Positions 1-5,574 are shown, counted from the stretch's first letter. The stretch is DNA of 11,359 nucleotides from JBEHYA01 sp048498415 (GCA_048498415.1 JBEHYA010000065.1:1-11359), one strand, 5' to 3'. Made by a program: numbers and translations. The notes: a model not told the origin generated them from the sequence alone.

Positions 1-44
1 TTCGGCGTGTACCTGGTCTCCGACGGCACCAACAAGCCGTACCG
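1..44 (+). CDS. nuoD: NuoD C-terminal fragment (partial, truncated at both ends)
   Basis: Frame 1 reads FGVYLVSDGTNKPYR, the conserved block of the 49-kDa/NuoD subunit of NADH-quinone oxidoreductase (respiratory complex I, at the membrane arm interface). The family normally continues with a segment like CKI(R/K)AP, but here the plus-strand reading changes abruptly after the PYR codons and stops within about 15 codons. The expected continuation is instead readable on the opposite strand just downstream (bases 45-69, minus strand, PYRCKIKA). Only about 15 residues are present, so the call rests on a short but distinctive motif. The sudden end suggests either a chimeric join at a contig edge or a decayed gene remnant. 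Confidence 0.5.
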
Positions 45-247
45 GCGCCTTGATCTTGCAGCGGTACGGCCTTGTATAAGCGGTGCATGTCGTTGAGATG
101 AAAAATCGTTTTGGCCGGCGCGGTGAGCGCGGCATCGGCAAGCACGTGGGTGGGGCCGGCGGCATCGATTTTCGTGACGTCGGTCATCGTACCCAGCAAT
201 AACGCTTCGATACTTGCCGTGGTGTAAGGTTGAAGATCTTCAGCCAT
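1..247 (-). CDS. Hypothetical protein, partial (runs off the left edge)
   Basis: An open frame on the minus strand starts with ATG at 247 and stays open to the window edge, about 82 codons. The first 65 or so residues (beginning MAEDLQPYTTASIEALL) have ordinary composition and codon use for this genome. There is a weak AGG about 6 bases upstream of the ATG. I do not recognise a family. The distal part, read from bases 1-75, overlaps NuoD-derived sequence in the wrong frame and is probably not authentic. The true C-terminus may therefore be missing. It could be a real gene fused to a foreign scrap, or a chance open frame. Confidence 0.35.
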   Translation of the reverse strand, partial: MAEDLQPYTTASIEALLLGTMTDVTKIDAAGPTHVLADAALTAPAKTIFHLNDMHRLYKAVPLQDQGAGTACWCRRRPGTRR

Positions 248-412
248 AAAAGCCTACGGTAGATGACGACGGCTTAAAGCTTACCACACGCCAAAGAAAG
301 TATTGGCGGCAGGCGTGGTTAATGCGCGGTTTGGGCTTGTTTTTACCGAGTGAAATATTTGGTTACTGTGGCCCATTAACTAATTTTGAAATCATTAGGA
401 TGGATCACACCA

Positions 413-421
413 TGCTATACT
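413..421 (+). promoter_or_regulatory. Candidate extended -10 promoter element for the gene at 496
   Basis: TGcTATACT combines an extended -10 TG with a 5/6 match to TATAAT. No good -35 lies 16-18 bases upstream; TTGAAA at 386-391 is too far (24 bases), which fits an extended -10 promoter that depends little on -35. The predicted start near 428 leaves a leader of about 68 bases before ATG 496. Confidence 0.4.
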
Positions 422-495
422 GTTCAACAGATTTATATTCACCGACAAAATGAAAATAGCGAACATGCAAAGACATATCGGCTACTGCAAAGACG

Positions 496-987
496 ATGCT
501 CGAGAACGGCCAATATTGGCGTTATGCAGCAATGGCGACGCAACTCAAAGACCACCCCACGCTTTGGGAGGCTACGAATATTCCTGAATCAAAGAGGGTC
601 GTTACTGCGGGGTCTGCAGATTTGCGCGACTCGAATTATCCGGGTTTCTATATCGCTTTGGTTGATAATGGCGCCGGGTTTCACCTTGTGGGCCAATATA
701 ACAGACAGGCCTCCTTCCAACAGGGTTTGGAAGAGATTATTCAACCAGGTGATGCTCAGGCTTCTGAAAAATTAGCTATCGTAGCTGAAGCGCTTAAGGA
801 GGCTGCTTTCATCAATTCAACCAATCCTTCCAGATTTAGAGGCGCAGCAGAATACATGGAAAGTTTAAGAAAGGGATATGCAAAGCCTAGGGTTCATGCC
901 TTGACTTCTTCCACTCCTACGCCTTCGCGTCCGGCGCCGGGCAGATTTGCTAGGCTGGGTAGAATTCTTAGATTACATAAACAATAA
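496..987 (+). CDS. Hypothetical protein, 163 aa, accessory segment
   Basis: I do not recognise this protein. It is soluble in appearance, with no signal peptide or membrane segment. Residues 1-95 look like a compact alpha/beta domain (for example FYIALVDNGAGFHLVGQY at about 52-69), followed by a helical stretch (about 83-125) and a Pro/Ser/Thr-rich linker. The tail is basic (GRFARLGRILRLHKQ). An in-frame TAG at 457-459 limits upstream extension, and ATG 496 is the first standard start after it. No Shine-Dalgarno sequence precedes it, so the start is uncertain; ATG 532 is an alternative. Base composition is visibly A+T-richer than glnA or nnr. It ends just before a strong terminator and converges with the operon at 1100-1909. 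Its position beside a toxin-antitoxin-like pair suggests accessory DNA, but not a function. Confidence 0.6.
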   Translation: MLENGQYWRYAAMATQLKDHPTLWEATNIPESKRVVTAGSADLRDSNYPGFYIALVDNGAGFHLVGQYNRQASFQQGLEEIIQPGDAQASEKLAIVAEALKEAAFINSTNPSRFRGAAEYMESLRKGYAKPRVHALTSSTPTPSRPAPGRFARLGRILRLHKQ

Positions 988-1020
988 ATTGTGCTTTTTA
1001 TAAAATCACATTTTCAAAAT

Positions 1021-1056
1021 AAAAAGGCCCGGATTTCTCCGGGCCTTTTTGTTTTT
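1021..1056. terminator. Bidirectional rho-independent terminator between convergent genes
   Basis: The perfect 8-bp stem GGCCCGGA/TCCGGGCC (1026-1033 with 1038-1045) has a TTTC loop. A5 on the left and T5 on the right extend the stem. On the plus strand it is followed by T-rich sequence to 1056, and on the minus strand by a T-rich run (TTTTTATTTT). It can therefore stop both the gene at 496-987 and the minus-strand operon ending at 1100. Confidence 0.9.
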
Positions 1057-1063
1057 GCATATG

Positions 1064-1104
1064 CTTAATCAGTCCCTATTTCAAATCGAGGCCCTTTGAT
1101 TAAG
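1064..1104. repeat. Inverted repeat overlapping the antitoxin stop codon
   Basis: CTTAATCA (1064-1071) and TGATTAAG (1097-1104) are perfect 8-bp inverted arms 25 bases apart. The right arm contains the stop codon of the gene at 1100-1558. It may be a 3'-end mRNA hairpin or chance in A+T-rich DNA. Confidence 0.4.
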
Positions 1105-1558
1105 CCGCCAGACGCCACCCAGCCTTGGACATCTGCAGATTAGTTTTTTCAATTTCTGCATCCCTATCAATTTCTTGAAGCATCTCGATAATGTCGTTGG
1201 CGTGACCGTCCATTTTCAATTCATAGACAACACGCAGAAACCTGTCGGCAGTCGGGTCTATGGGGGTTGTCCTCTCCGACTCCCATCTGGCTATAGTGGG
1301 GCGTGTATTGCCGATTAATTCCGCAATGCCAGCTTGTGACAGATCCAGAATGCTTCTTAAAAAGCGTAATTCCTGGCCACGGATAGGTGAGGGTGACCTT
1401 ACGATCAGTTCGGCAATTTTGCTATGCAGGGCATCCACATTTTTAATTGAATAATATTCATCGCCATCCGGGCCGACGGTCACTTCATAACCATTCACGA
1501 GGTAGATGTAATCCAGCCCACTATCGGTATAGCGGAAAAGTTTTTTGTTCTTGGACAT
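1100..1558 (-). CDS. MqsA-like/HTH antitoxin-type regulator, cysteine-free N-terminus
   Basis: This 152-aa protein is a probable DNA-binding antitoxin. Residues 61-110 resemble the C-terminal helix-turn-helix of MqsA/YgiT-type antitoxins: an RGQELRFLR entry, a two-helix core with LSQAGIAELIGNTRPTIARW (about 73-92), then a P-x-x-x-D-R-F-LRV exit. The N-terminal 50 residues (GLDYIYLVNGYEV followed by DGDEYYSI) occupy the place of the YgiT zinc finger, but the whole protein has no cysteine, so it cannot bind zinc through the usual Cys ligands. It lies 9 bases downstream of the DUF4258-type gene. Its GGAGGT ribosome site overlaps that gene's stop codon, which indicates translational coupling. Antitoxins of this type usually repress their own promoter, and a palindrome is present there. 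A non-toxin regulatory pair is the alternative. Confidence 0.75.
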   Translation of the reverse strand: MSKNKKLFRYTDSGLDYIYLVNGYEVTVGPDGDEYYSIKNVDALHSKIAELIVRSPSPIRGQELRFLRSILDLSQAGIAELIGNTRPTIARWESERTTPIDPTADRFLRVVYELKMDGHANDIIEMLQEIDRDAEIEKTNLQMSKAGWRLAA

Positions 1559-1562
1559 AGTT

Positions 1563-1569
1563 ACCTCCT
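1563..1569 (-). promoter_or_regulatory. Strong Shine-Dalgarno overlapping the upstream stop codon
   Basis: On the minus strand the sequence reads TAGGAGGTAACTATG. The upstream gene's TAG stop (1568-1570) forms the first bases of a near-ideal AGGAGGT, four bases before the antitoxin ATG (1556-1558). This fixes the antitoxin start and predicts efficient, coupled translation of the second gene. Confidence 0.8.
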
Positions 1570-1909
1570 AATCAACATGCATTACAGTGACGACCCAAAC
1601 ATATTCATCGTCTTTAGTTACTAAGCAGATGGCTGCTGCTTCACGTTCTCCCCTTAAGCGTTTCTCTATTTTTACCTTCCATTCGCCTGTCTTTTTCCCT
1701 GCTTCCGGTTGCTCTGTCACATATCCGGTTCTTAGGATTTTAAGTGCATCGGATAGAGGAATGGTTCGTTCTTCTTCCCGATCACTCGCATGTATTTTCA
1801 TTTTTACATGCTCTGAATCCTGCGACCTCTCACGAATAATCAGCTCGGCTTGTTTTGCACTAAGCCGCGCCCAATTAATCGGTCGAGTGATAGGCGTCAC
1901 GTTTGACAT
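1568..1909 (-). CDS. DUF4258-type protein, probable toxin partner
   Basis: This 113-aa protein fits the small DUF4258 family. Residues 40-50 give the H-x-x-x-R...R-x-I pattern (HASDREEERTI). A helix follows with LKILRTGYVTE (about 57-67), then a strand segment GEWKVKIEKRL (about 75-85), and the end reads YVWVVTVMHV. DUF4258 proteins are often encoded directly before MqsA/HTH-type antitoxins and are suspected RelE-fold RNases; catalysis has not been shown from this sequence. It is the first gene of a two-gene operon, toxin first, as in mqsRA-like modules. The ATG at 1909 lies very close to a good -10 box, so transcripts from that promoter would be almost leaderless. A start at M35 or M37 is possible but would remove part of the domain's N-terminal helix. 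Confidence 0.7.
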   Translation of the reverse strand: MSNVTPITRPINWARLSAKQAELIIRERSQDSEHVKMKIHASDREEERTIPLSDALKILRTGYVTEQPEAGKKTGEWKVKIEKRLRGEREAAAICLVTKDDEYVWVVTVMHVD

Positions 1910-1914
1910 TCTAT

Positions 1915-1935
1915 AATGTATTATATTGATACATT
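1915..1935. promoter_or_regulatory. Putative operator palindrome over the operon promoter
   Basis: AATGTAT (1915-1921) and ATACATT (1929-1935) are perfect 7-bp inverted arms around a 7-base spacer. The pair spans the minus-strand -10 box. An arrangement like this is what an autorepressing HTH dimer would bind, so it is the best operator candidate for the 1100-1909 operon. Confidence 0.6.
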
Positions 1936-1948
1936 GCTAATAAGGCAA
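1920..1948 (-). promoter_or_regulatory. Sigma-70-type promoter of the toxin-antitoxin-like operon
   Basis: On the minus strand, TTGCCT (1943-1948, 4/6 match) is followed by a 17-base spacer and a perfect TATAAT (1920-1925). The predicted start is near 1913, only a few bases before ATG 1909. A second candidate lies just upstream: TTGAAA (1960-1965), 17 bases, TATTAG (1937-1942). It would give a leader of about 20 bases. Confidence 0.65.
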
Positions 1949-1982
1949 GAATCCGGCTTTTTCAAAGGAATAATTCTTAAAG

Positions 1983-2063
1983 TAGGCGTCAGACTCCCCA
2001 AAAGAAAGGCCCAGAAAACCGGAGTTTTCTGGGCCAATTCGGCATTAATGAGTCTGACGTCTA
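1983..2063. repeat. Long outer inverted repeat enclosing the glnA terminator
   Basis: Arms of 14 bases with one mismatch (1983-1996 and 2050-2063, core CGTCAGACTC / GAGTCTGACG) flank the terminator hairpin at 2008-2035, forming a nested two-level palindrome of about 81 bases. An ordinary terminator does not need the outer arms. They could be a structural extension of the glnA 3' end or the footprint of an inserted element. Confidence 0.6.
2001..2035 (-). terminator. Rho-independent terminator of glnA
   Basis: The perfect 12-bp stem GGCCCAGAAAAC / GTTTTCTGGGCC (2008-2019 with 2024-2035) has a CGGA loop. In the minus direction it is followed by the T-rich tract CTTTCTTTT, while the plus-strand exit is not T-rich. 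It therefore serves glnA, whose stop lies about 60 bases upstream. Confidence 0.85.
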
Positions 2064-2096
2064 AGTCTAAGCTTTTGAACCAGCTTAGAAAAATGC

Positions 2097-3512
2097 TTAG
2101 CCCGAGTAGTACATCTTATACTCAATCGGGTGCGGCATCGTCTCGTAGGCCAGGACTTCTTCACGCTTGAGATCGATGTAGGCTTCGATCAGGTCTTTCG
2201 TGAAGACGCCGCCGGCTAACAGGAATTCCTGATCCTGCTTGAGGGCGTGCAGCGCGTGGCCCAGCGAATGGCAGACGGTGGGAACTTTGGCGAGTTCTTC
2301 CGGCGGCAGTTCATAAAGGTTCTTATCCATGGCTTCGCCGGGGTGGATCTTGTTCTTGATGCCATCCAGACCCGCCATGAGCATGGCGGAGTACGCCAGG
2401 TAAGGATTTGCCAATGGATCGGGGAAACGCACTTCCACGCGCTTCGCCTTCGGCCCTGCACCAAACGGAATACGGCACGACGCCGAACGGTTGCGCGAGG
2501 AGTACGCCAGCAGCACGGGGGCTTCGTAGCCCGGCACCAAGCGCTTGTAGCTGTTGGTGGTGGGGTTGGTGAACGCATTCACTGCCCGCGCATGCTTGAT
2601 GATGCCGCCGATGTAGAACAGGGCGGTATCGGAAAGGCCGGCATAGCCATTGCCCGCGAACAGCGGCTTACCATCTTTCCAGATGGATTGATGGCAGTGC
2701 ATGCCGGAACCGTTATCGCCATACACGGGCTTGGGCATAAACGTCGCGGTTTTGCCGTAGGCCTGCGCCACGTTCTTCACCACGTATTTATAGGCCTGCA
2801 TGTTATCGGCGCATTTCACCAGCGTGCCGAACTTGATGCCAAGCTCGTGCTGGCTGGCCGCCACTTCATGGTGATGCTTTTCAACTTCCACGCCCATTTC
2901 GGCGAGCGTGGTGATCATCTCCGAGCGCATATCGGCGGCGCTGTCGATGGGGTTGACGGGGAAGTAACCGCCCTTCACGGCGGGGCGGTGGCCCAGATTG
3001 CCGGTGGGGTAGCTGCGGCCCGAATTATAAGGGCCTTCATCGCTATCGATTTCGAAGCCAACCGCGTTCATATCGACGCGGAACTTCACGTCGTCGAACA
3101 CGAAGAATTCGGCTTCGGGGCCGAAATACGCGGTATCGCCGATGCCCGACGACTTCATGAAGTCTTCGGCGCGTAAAGCTACCGAGCGCGGATCGCGGGA
3201 ATAGGAAGCCGTGTTGCCCGGCTCCATCACGTTGCAGGTGATGTTGAGCGTGGGCTGGGCGGAGAAAGGATCCATCACCGCGGTGCTCAGATCCGGCTGC
3301 AGCTGCATGTCGGATTCATTGATGGCTTTCCAGCCGGCGATCGAGGAGCCATCGAACATCAGGCCGTCGGTGAGCATGGTCTCGTCAACCGTGGAAATGT
3401 GCTGGGTGACCTGCTGCCAAAGACCGCGCGTATCGGTGAAGCGGAAATTGACGTGAATAACTTCGCGTTCTTCAATAAGTTTATGAATATCTTTTGGGGT
3501 AGGGGTTGTCAT
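2097..3512 (-). CDS. glnA: Type I glutamine synthetase
   Basis: This 471-aa enzyme makes glutamine from glutamate, ammonia and ATP in the cytoplasm as a dodecamer. The length matches the usual 468-471. Family signatures appear in order: DGSSIAGW (54-61), the metal-binding GPEAEFF (131-137), HHHEVAASQHELG (213-225), NGSGMHCHQS (267-276), NPTTNSYKRLVPG (316-328) and RNRSASCRIP (340-349). KNLYELPPEE (397-406) carries the adenylylation tyrosine, Y400, so GlnE-type covalent control is expected (GSI-beta subtype). The open frame extends upstream to a TTG at 3623, but those 37 residues do not resemble the family. ATG 3512 has an AGGAG 11 bases upstream and gives the standard N-terminus. No glnB or ntrBC lies alongside. 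It is divergent from tRNA-His and nnr. Confidence 0.97.
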   Translation of the reverse strand: MTTPTPKDIHKLIEEREVIHVNFRFTDTRGLWQQVTQHISTVDETMLTDGLMFDGSSIAGWKAINESDMQLQPDLSTAVMDPFSAQPTLNITCNVMEPGNTASYSRDPRSVALRAEDFMKSSGIGDTAYFGPEAEFFVFDDVKFRVDMNAVGFEIDSDEGPYNSGRSYPTGNLGHRPAVKGGYFPVNPIDSAADMRSEMITTLAEMGVEVEKHHHEVAASQHELGIKFGTLVKCADNMQAYKYVVKNVAQAYGKTATFMPKPVYGDNGSGMHCHQSIWKDGKPLFAGNGYAGLSDTALFYIGGIIKHARAVNAFTNPTTNSYKRLVPGYEAPVLLAYSSRNRSASCRIPFGAGPKAKRVEVRFPDPLANPYLAYSAMLMAGLDGIKNKIHPGEAMDKNLYELPPEELAKVPTVCHSLGHALHALKQDQEFLLAGGVFTKDLIEAYIDLKREEVLAYETMPHPIEYKMYYSG

Positions 3513-3569
3513 GGAAGGGTTTGCTCCTGATAAGCAATTGAGTGGCGTGGAATAAAGAGACCAGCGCCA

Positions 3570-3600
3570 GGCGGGGATAGCCGGAGAGGAGAAACCCGCC
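3570..3600 (-). other. Hairpin in the glnA 5' leader
   Basis: GGCGGG (3570-3575) and CCCGCC (3595-3600) can pair in the untranslated leader, about 58-88 bases before the glnA ATG. The 19-base loop is rich in GGAGAGGAG on the plus strand. No known riboswitch motif is evident. It could modulate glnA expression or be incidental. Confidence 0.3.
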
Positions 3601-3664
3601 AGACGTTTTGAAATGCAATTCAAGGGGCTGAGCGCCGCAAAAAACTGCCTGACGGACGATCTTT

Positions 3665-3694
3665 ATTACATTTTTTGTGCATCTGCTCAAGCAA
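3665..3694 (-). promoter_or_regulatory. Weak candidate promoter for glnA
   Basis: On the minus strand, TTGCTT (3689-3694), an 18-base spacer and TGTAAT (3665-3670, 5/6) form a passable sigma-70 promoter. The leader would be about 145 bases. I found no convincing sigma-54 -24/-12 pair in the region; the nearest match at 3536-3551 lacks the GG. Confidence 0.3.
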
Positions 3695-3723
3695 ACTATT
3701 TCTGAGCTTTTCGTTCTATTGGA

Positions 3724-3752
3724 TTGATTTTAATAGCTTATACCCCTATCTT
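3724..3752 (+). promoter_or_regulatory. Candidate promoter for tRNA-His
   Basis: TTGATT (3724-3729), a 17-base spacer and TATCTT (3747-3752), each 4/6, are followed by a G+C-rich discriminator. That pattern is typical of growth-controlled stable RNA promoters. The start would be near 3759, about 19 bases before the mature tRNA. Confidence 0.4.
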
Positions 3753-3776
3753 GGCTGTCCCTTCGTTCGAGGGAAT

Positions 3777-3853
3777 GGCGGCCGTAGCTCAGCTGGTAGA
3801 GCATTCGGTTGTGGTCCGAAATGTCGCGGGTTCGATCCCCGTCGGTCGCCCCA
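3777..3853 (+). tRNA. tRNA-His (anticodon GTG)
   Basis: A full cloverleaf is readable. The acceptor GCGGCCG (3778-3784) pairs with CGGTCGC (3843-3849). The D-arm contains AGCTCAGCTGGTAGAGC. The anticodon stem TTCGG/CCGAA surrounds loop TTGTGGT, giving anticodon GTG. The T-arm has GGTTCGATCCC. CCA is encoded (3851-3853). G at 3777 is the -1 base that faces C73 (3850), the universal identity pair of bacterial tRNA-His; it is genome-encoded here. Downstream, nnr begins 50 bases later on the same strand. Confidence 0.97.
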
Positions 3854-3902
3854 TTTCCTGCACAGCCTTCTGTTAGAATGCCACGAAACCCGGACGCAAT
3901 GA

Positions 3903-5549
3903 ATGGCTGAGCCTACTGATAATCTTCCTGCCGTGACTGAAACGCCGACTGAAGTCGTGCCGGTTCCAACGCCATCGCCGCAGGTCGCCGCCAGTTCAAG
4001 CGCCGAAGAAACACCGCCGCCATCGCTGCCGCCTTCCCAGCATATTATTCTCACCACCCAGCAGATGCGTCAGGCCGAGCAGATGGCCGTGCAGGCGGGC
4101 ACGCCTTTGATCGTGCTGATGGAACGCGCTGGCCTGGCTGTGGCCGAGACCATCATGGCGCGTTATGCCAAGCGGCCCACCATTGTGCTGTGCGGGCCGG
4201 GTAATAATGGCGGCGATGGGTTTGTAGCGGCGCGGCATCTCTCCGCCAAAGGCTGGCCGGTGCGCATTTTATTGTATGGCAAGCTGGAAGAACTGACGGC
4301 GGAAGCCAAAACCGCGGCCTCGCGCTGGCGCGGCAGCGTAATTACGGCCAGCATTGCCACCATGCAGGGCGCTTTGGAAAAGGGCGCCGCGCTGGTTGTT
4401 GATGCGCTGTATGGCATTGGTTTGCGGCGCGCGATTGGCGGGGAGGCGGCGGGCATTTTGCAGCTCATCAACGCCTCCAACGTGCCGGTGGTATCGGTAG
4501 ATATTCCAAGCGGCCTGAATGCCGATAGCGGGCAGGTGTTTGGGCAGGCGATTTCGGCGGAGCTCACGGTATGTTTTTACCGCAAGAAGCTGGCGCATGT
4601 GTTGATGCCGGGCCGCATGCTGTGCGGCGAGACGGTTGTGGTGGATATCGGCGTGCCGGAGCAGGCGTTATCGAACATGACGCTGACGATCAGCGAGAAC
4701 CATCCGGATTTATGGTCAGGCTATTATCCGCGTCCGCAATTGAATGCGAATAAATACGACCGCGGCCATGTGCTGGTGCTGGGCGGCGCGGAACTCACAG
4801 GCGCTTCGCGCTTGGCCGCATTAGCCGCGCAGCGCATGGGCGCCGGGTTAGTAACAGTAGCGGCGCCGCATAGCGCCTTCATGATTTACGCGGCGGCGCT
4901 TACCAGCATTATGGTGCGCATGCTGGGCGAGGGGCCGGATTTTGAAACGGCCTTCGCCAATCTGCTGCTTGATAAGCGCTATAATGTGGCGTTGCTCGGC
5001 CCCGGTGCCGGCGATAATGAGAATACGCGAAAAGCCGTGCTGCTCGCCCTGCAGGCCGGCAAACACTGCGTGCTGGATGCCGATGCGCTGAACGTGTTCG
5101 CGGGGGAGGTGGAACAGTTGCAGGCCTCCCTGCAAAACGTGCATCACATGTGTGTGCTGACCCCGCATGAAGGCGAATTCCAGCGCATCTTCACGCCGCG
5201 CCATGTCGACCCCAACAAAGATAAAATTACCCGCGCGCGTCTGGCCTCAGCTTACGTGAATTGCCCGCTTTTGCTGAAAGGCGCGGATAGCGTGATCGTC
5301 TCGCCCGAAGGCATGGCGATTGTTAACACCAACGCCCCCGCCACGCTGGCCACCGCCGGCACGGGCGATGTGCTTTCCGGCTTTATTGCTGGCCTCATGG
5401 CGCAGGGCGTAGACGCCTTTATCGCCACCTGCATGGCCACCTGGCTGCACGGCGCCGTGGCCAACGAAGCCGGCCCGTGCCTGATCGCGGAAGACCTGAT
5501 TAAGGGCTTGCCGGATGTGTTAAAGCCAAAGCCTGCGCCGCAGGCTTAA
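3903..5549 (+). CDS. nnr: Bifunctional NAD(P)H-hydrate repair enzyme Nnr (epimerase + ADP-dependent dehydratase)
   Basis: This 548-aa fusion repairs NADHX and NADPHX, the hydrated, inactive forms of NAD(P)H. Residues about 50-260 are the YjeF N-terminal epimerase domain, with GPGNNGGDGFVAARHL (98-113), VVDALYGIGL (165-174) and VDIPSGLNADSG (199-210). Residues about 275-535 are the ribokinase-like dehydratase, with LVLGGAELTGAS (291-302), VLDADALNVF (390-399), LTPHEGEF (419-426) and AGTGDVLSGF (485-494); D489 is the expected catalytic aspartate. The first 46 residues form a Pro/Thr/Ser/Ala-rich extension that the family lacks, which makes the protein slightly longer than the roughly 515 aa of E. 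coli. ATG 3903 has only a weak upstream GGA, so a later start is possible. It is divergent from glnA, with tRNA-His between. Confidence 0.95.
   Translation: MAEPTDNLPAVTETPTEVVPVPTPSPQVAASSSAEETPPPSLPPSQHIILTTQQMRQAEQMAVQAGTPLIVLMERAGLAVAETIMARYAKRPTIVLCGPGNNGGDGFVAARHLSAKGWPVRILLYGKLEELTAEAKTAASRWRGSVITASIATMQGALEKGAALVVDALYGIGLRRAIGGEAAGILQLINASNVPVVSVDIPSGLNADSGQVFGQAISAELTVCFYRKKLAHVLMPGRMLCGETVVVDIGVPEQALSNMTLTISENHPDLWSGYYPRPQLNANKYDRGHVLVLGGAELTGASRLAALAAQRMGAGLVTVAAPHSAFMIYAAALTSIMVRMLGEGPDFETAFANLLLDKRYNVALLGPGAGDNENTRKAVLLALQAGKHCVLDADALNVFAGEVEQLQASLQNVHHMCVLTPHEGEFQRIFTPRHVDPNKDKITRARLASAYVNCPLLLKGADSVIVSPEGMAIVNTNAPATLATAGTGDVLSGFIAGLMAQGVDAFIATCMATWLHGAVANEAGPCLIAEDLIKGLPDVLKPKPAPQA
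5529..5547. repeat. Perfect palindrome at the nnr stop codon
   Basis: AAGCCTGC and GCAGGCTT pair across a GCC loop (8-bp stem). The hairpin covers the last codons of nnr and its stop. No T-tract follows, so it is not a standard terminator; it may protect the 3' end or act as a weak terminator. Confidence 0.5.
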
Positions 5550-5574
5550 GTTAACCAAGAAACTATTTAACCGC

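Noticed and set aside
450..587. 45-codon frame starting at ATG 450, soon after the predicted transcription start
   Set aside because: No ribosome site and no recognisable composition. It overlaps the better frame at 496. I considered a frameshifted N-terminus for the 496 gene but could not support it.
386..775. 129-codon plus-strand open frame overlapping the gene at 496
   Set aside because: The translation is Arg-rich and irregular, and its start lies upstream of the best -10 element. The frame at 496-987 is longer and far more protein-like, so this is a shadow.
1916..2170. 84-codon plus-strand frame across the operon promoter and the glnA 3' end
   Set aside because: It spans the TA-type promoter, a nested terminator palindrome and antisense glnA codons, with no ribosome site.
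2247..3176. 309-codon plus-strand frame antisense to glnA
   Set aside because: It is opposite a certain gene. Its His/Arg/Gly-rich translation is the usual shadow of high-G+C codons.
3536..3551. Possible sigma-54 site before glnA
   Set aside because: The TTGC half is present, but the -24 GG is replaced and no NtrC-like inverted TGCAC...GTGCA sites flank it.
3513..3623. Upstream extension of glnA to a TTG start (37 residues)
   Set aside because: The extra residues match nothing in the family. ATG 3512 with its AGGAG gives the canonical length of 471.
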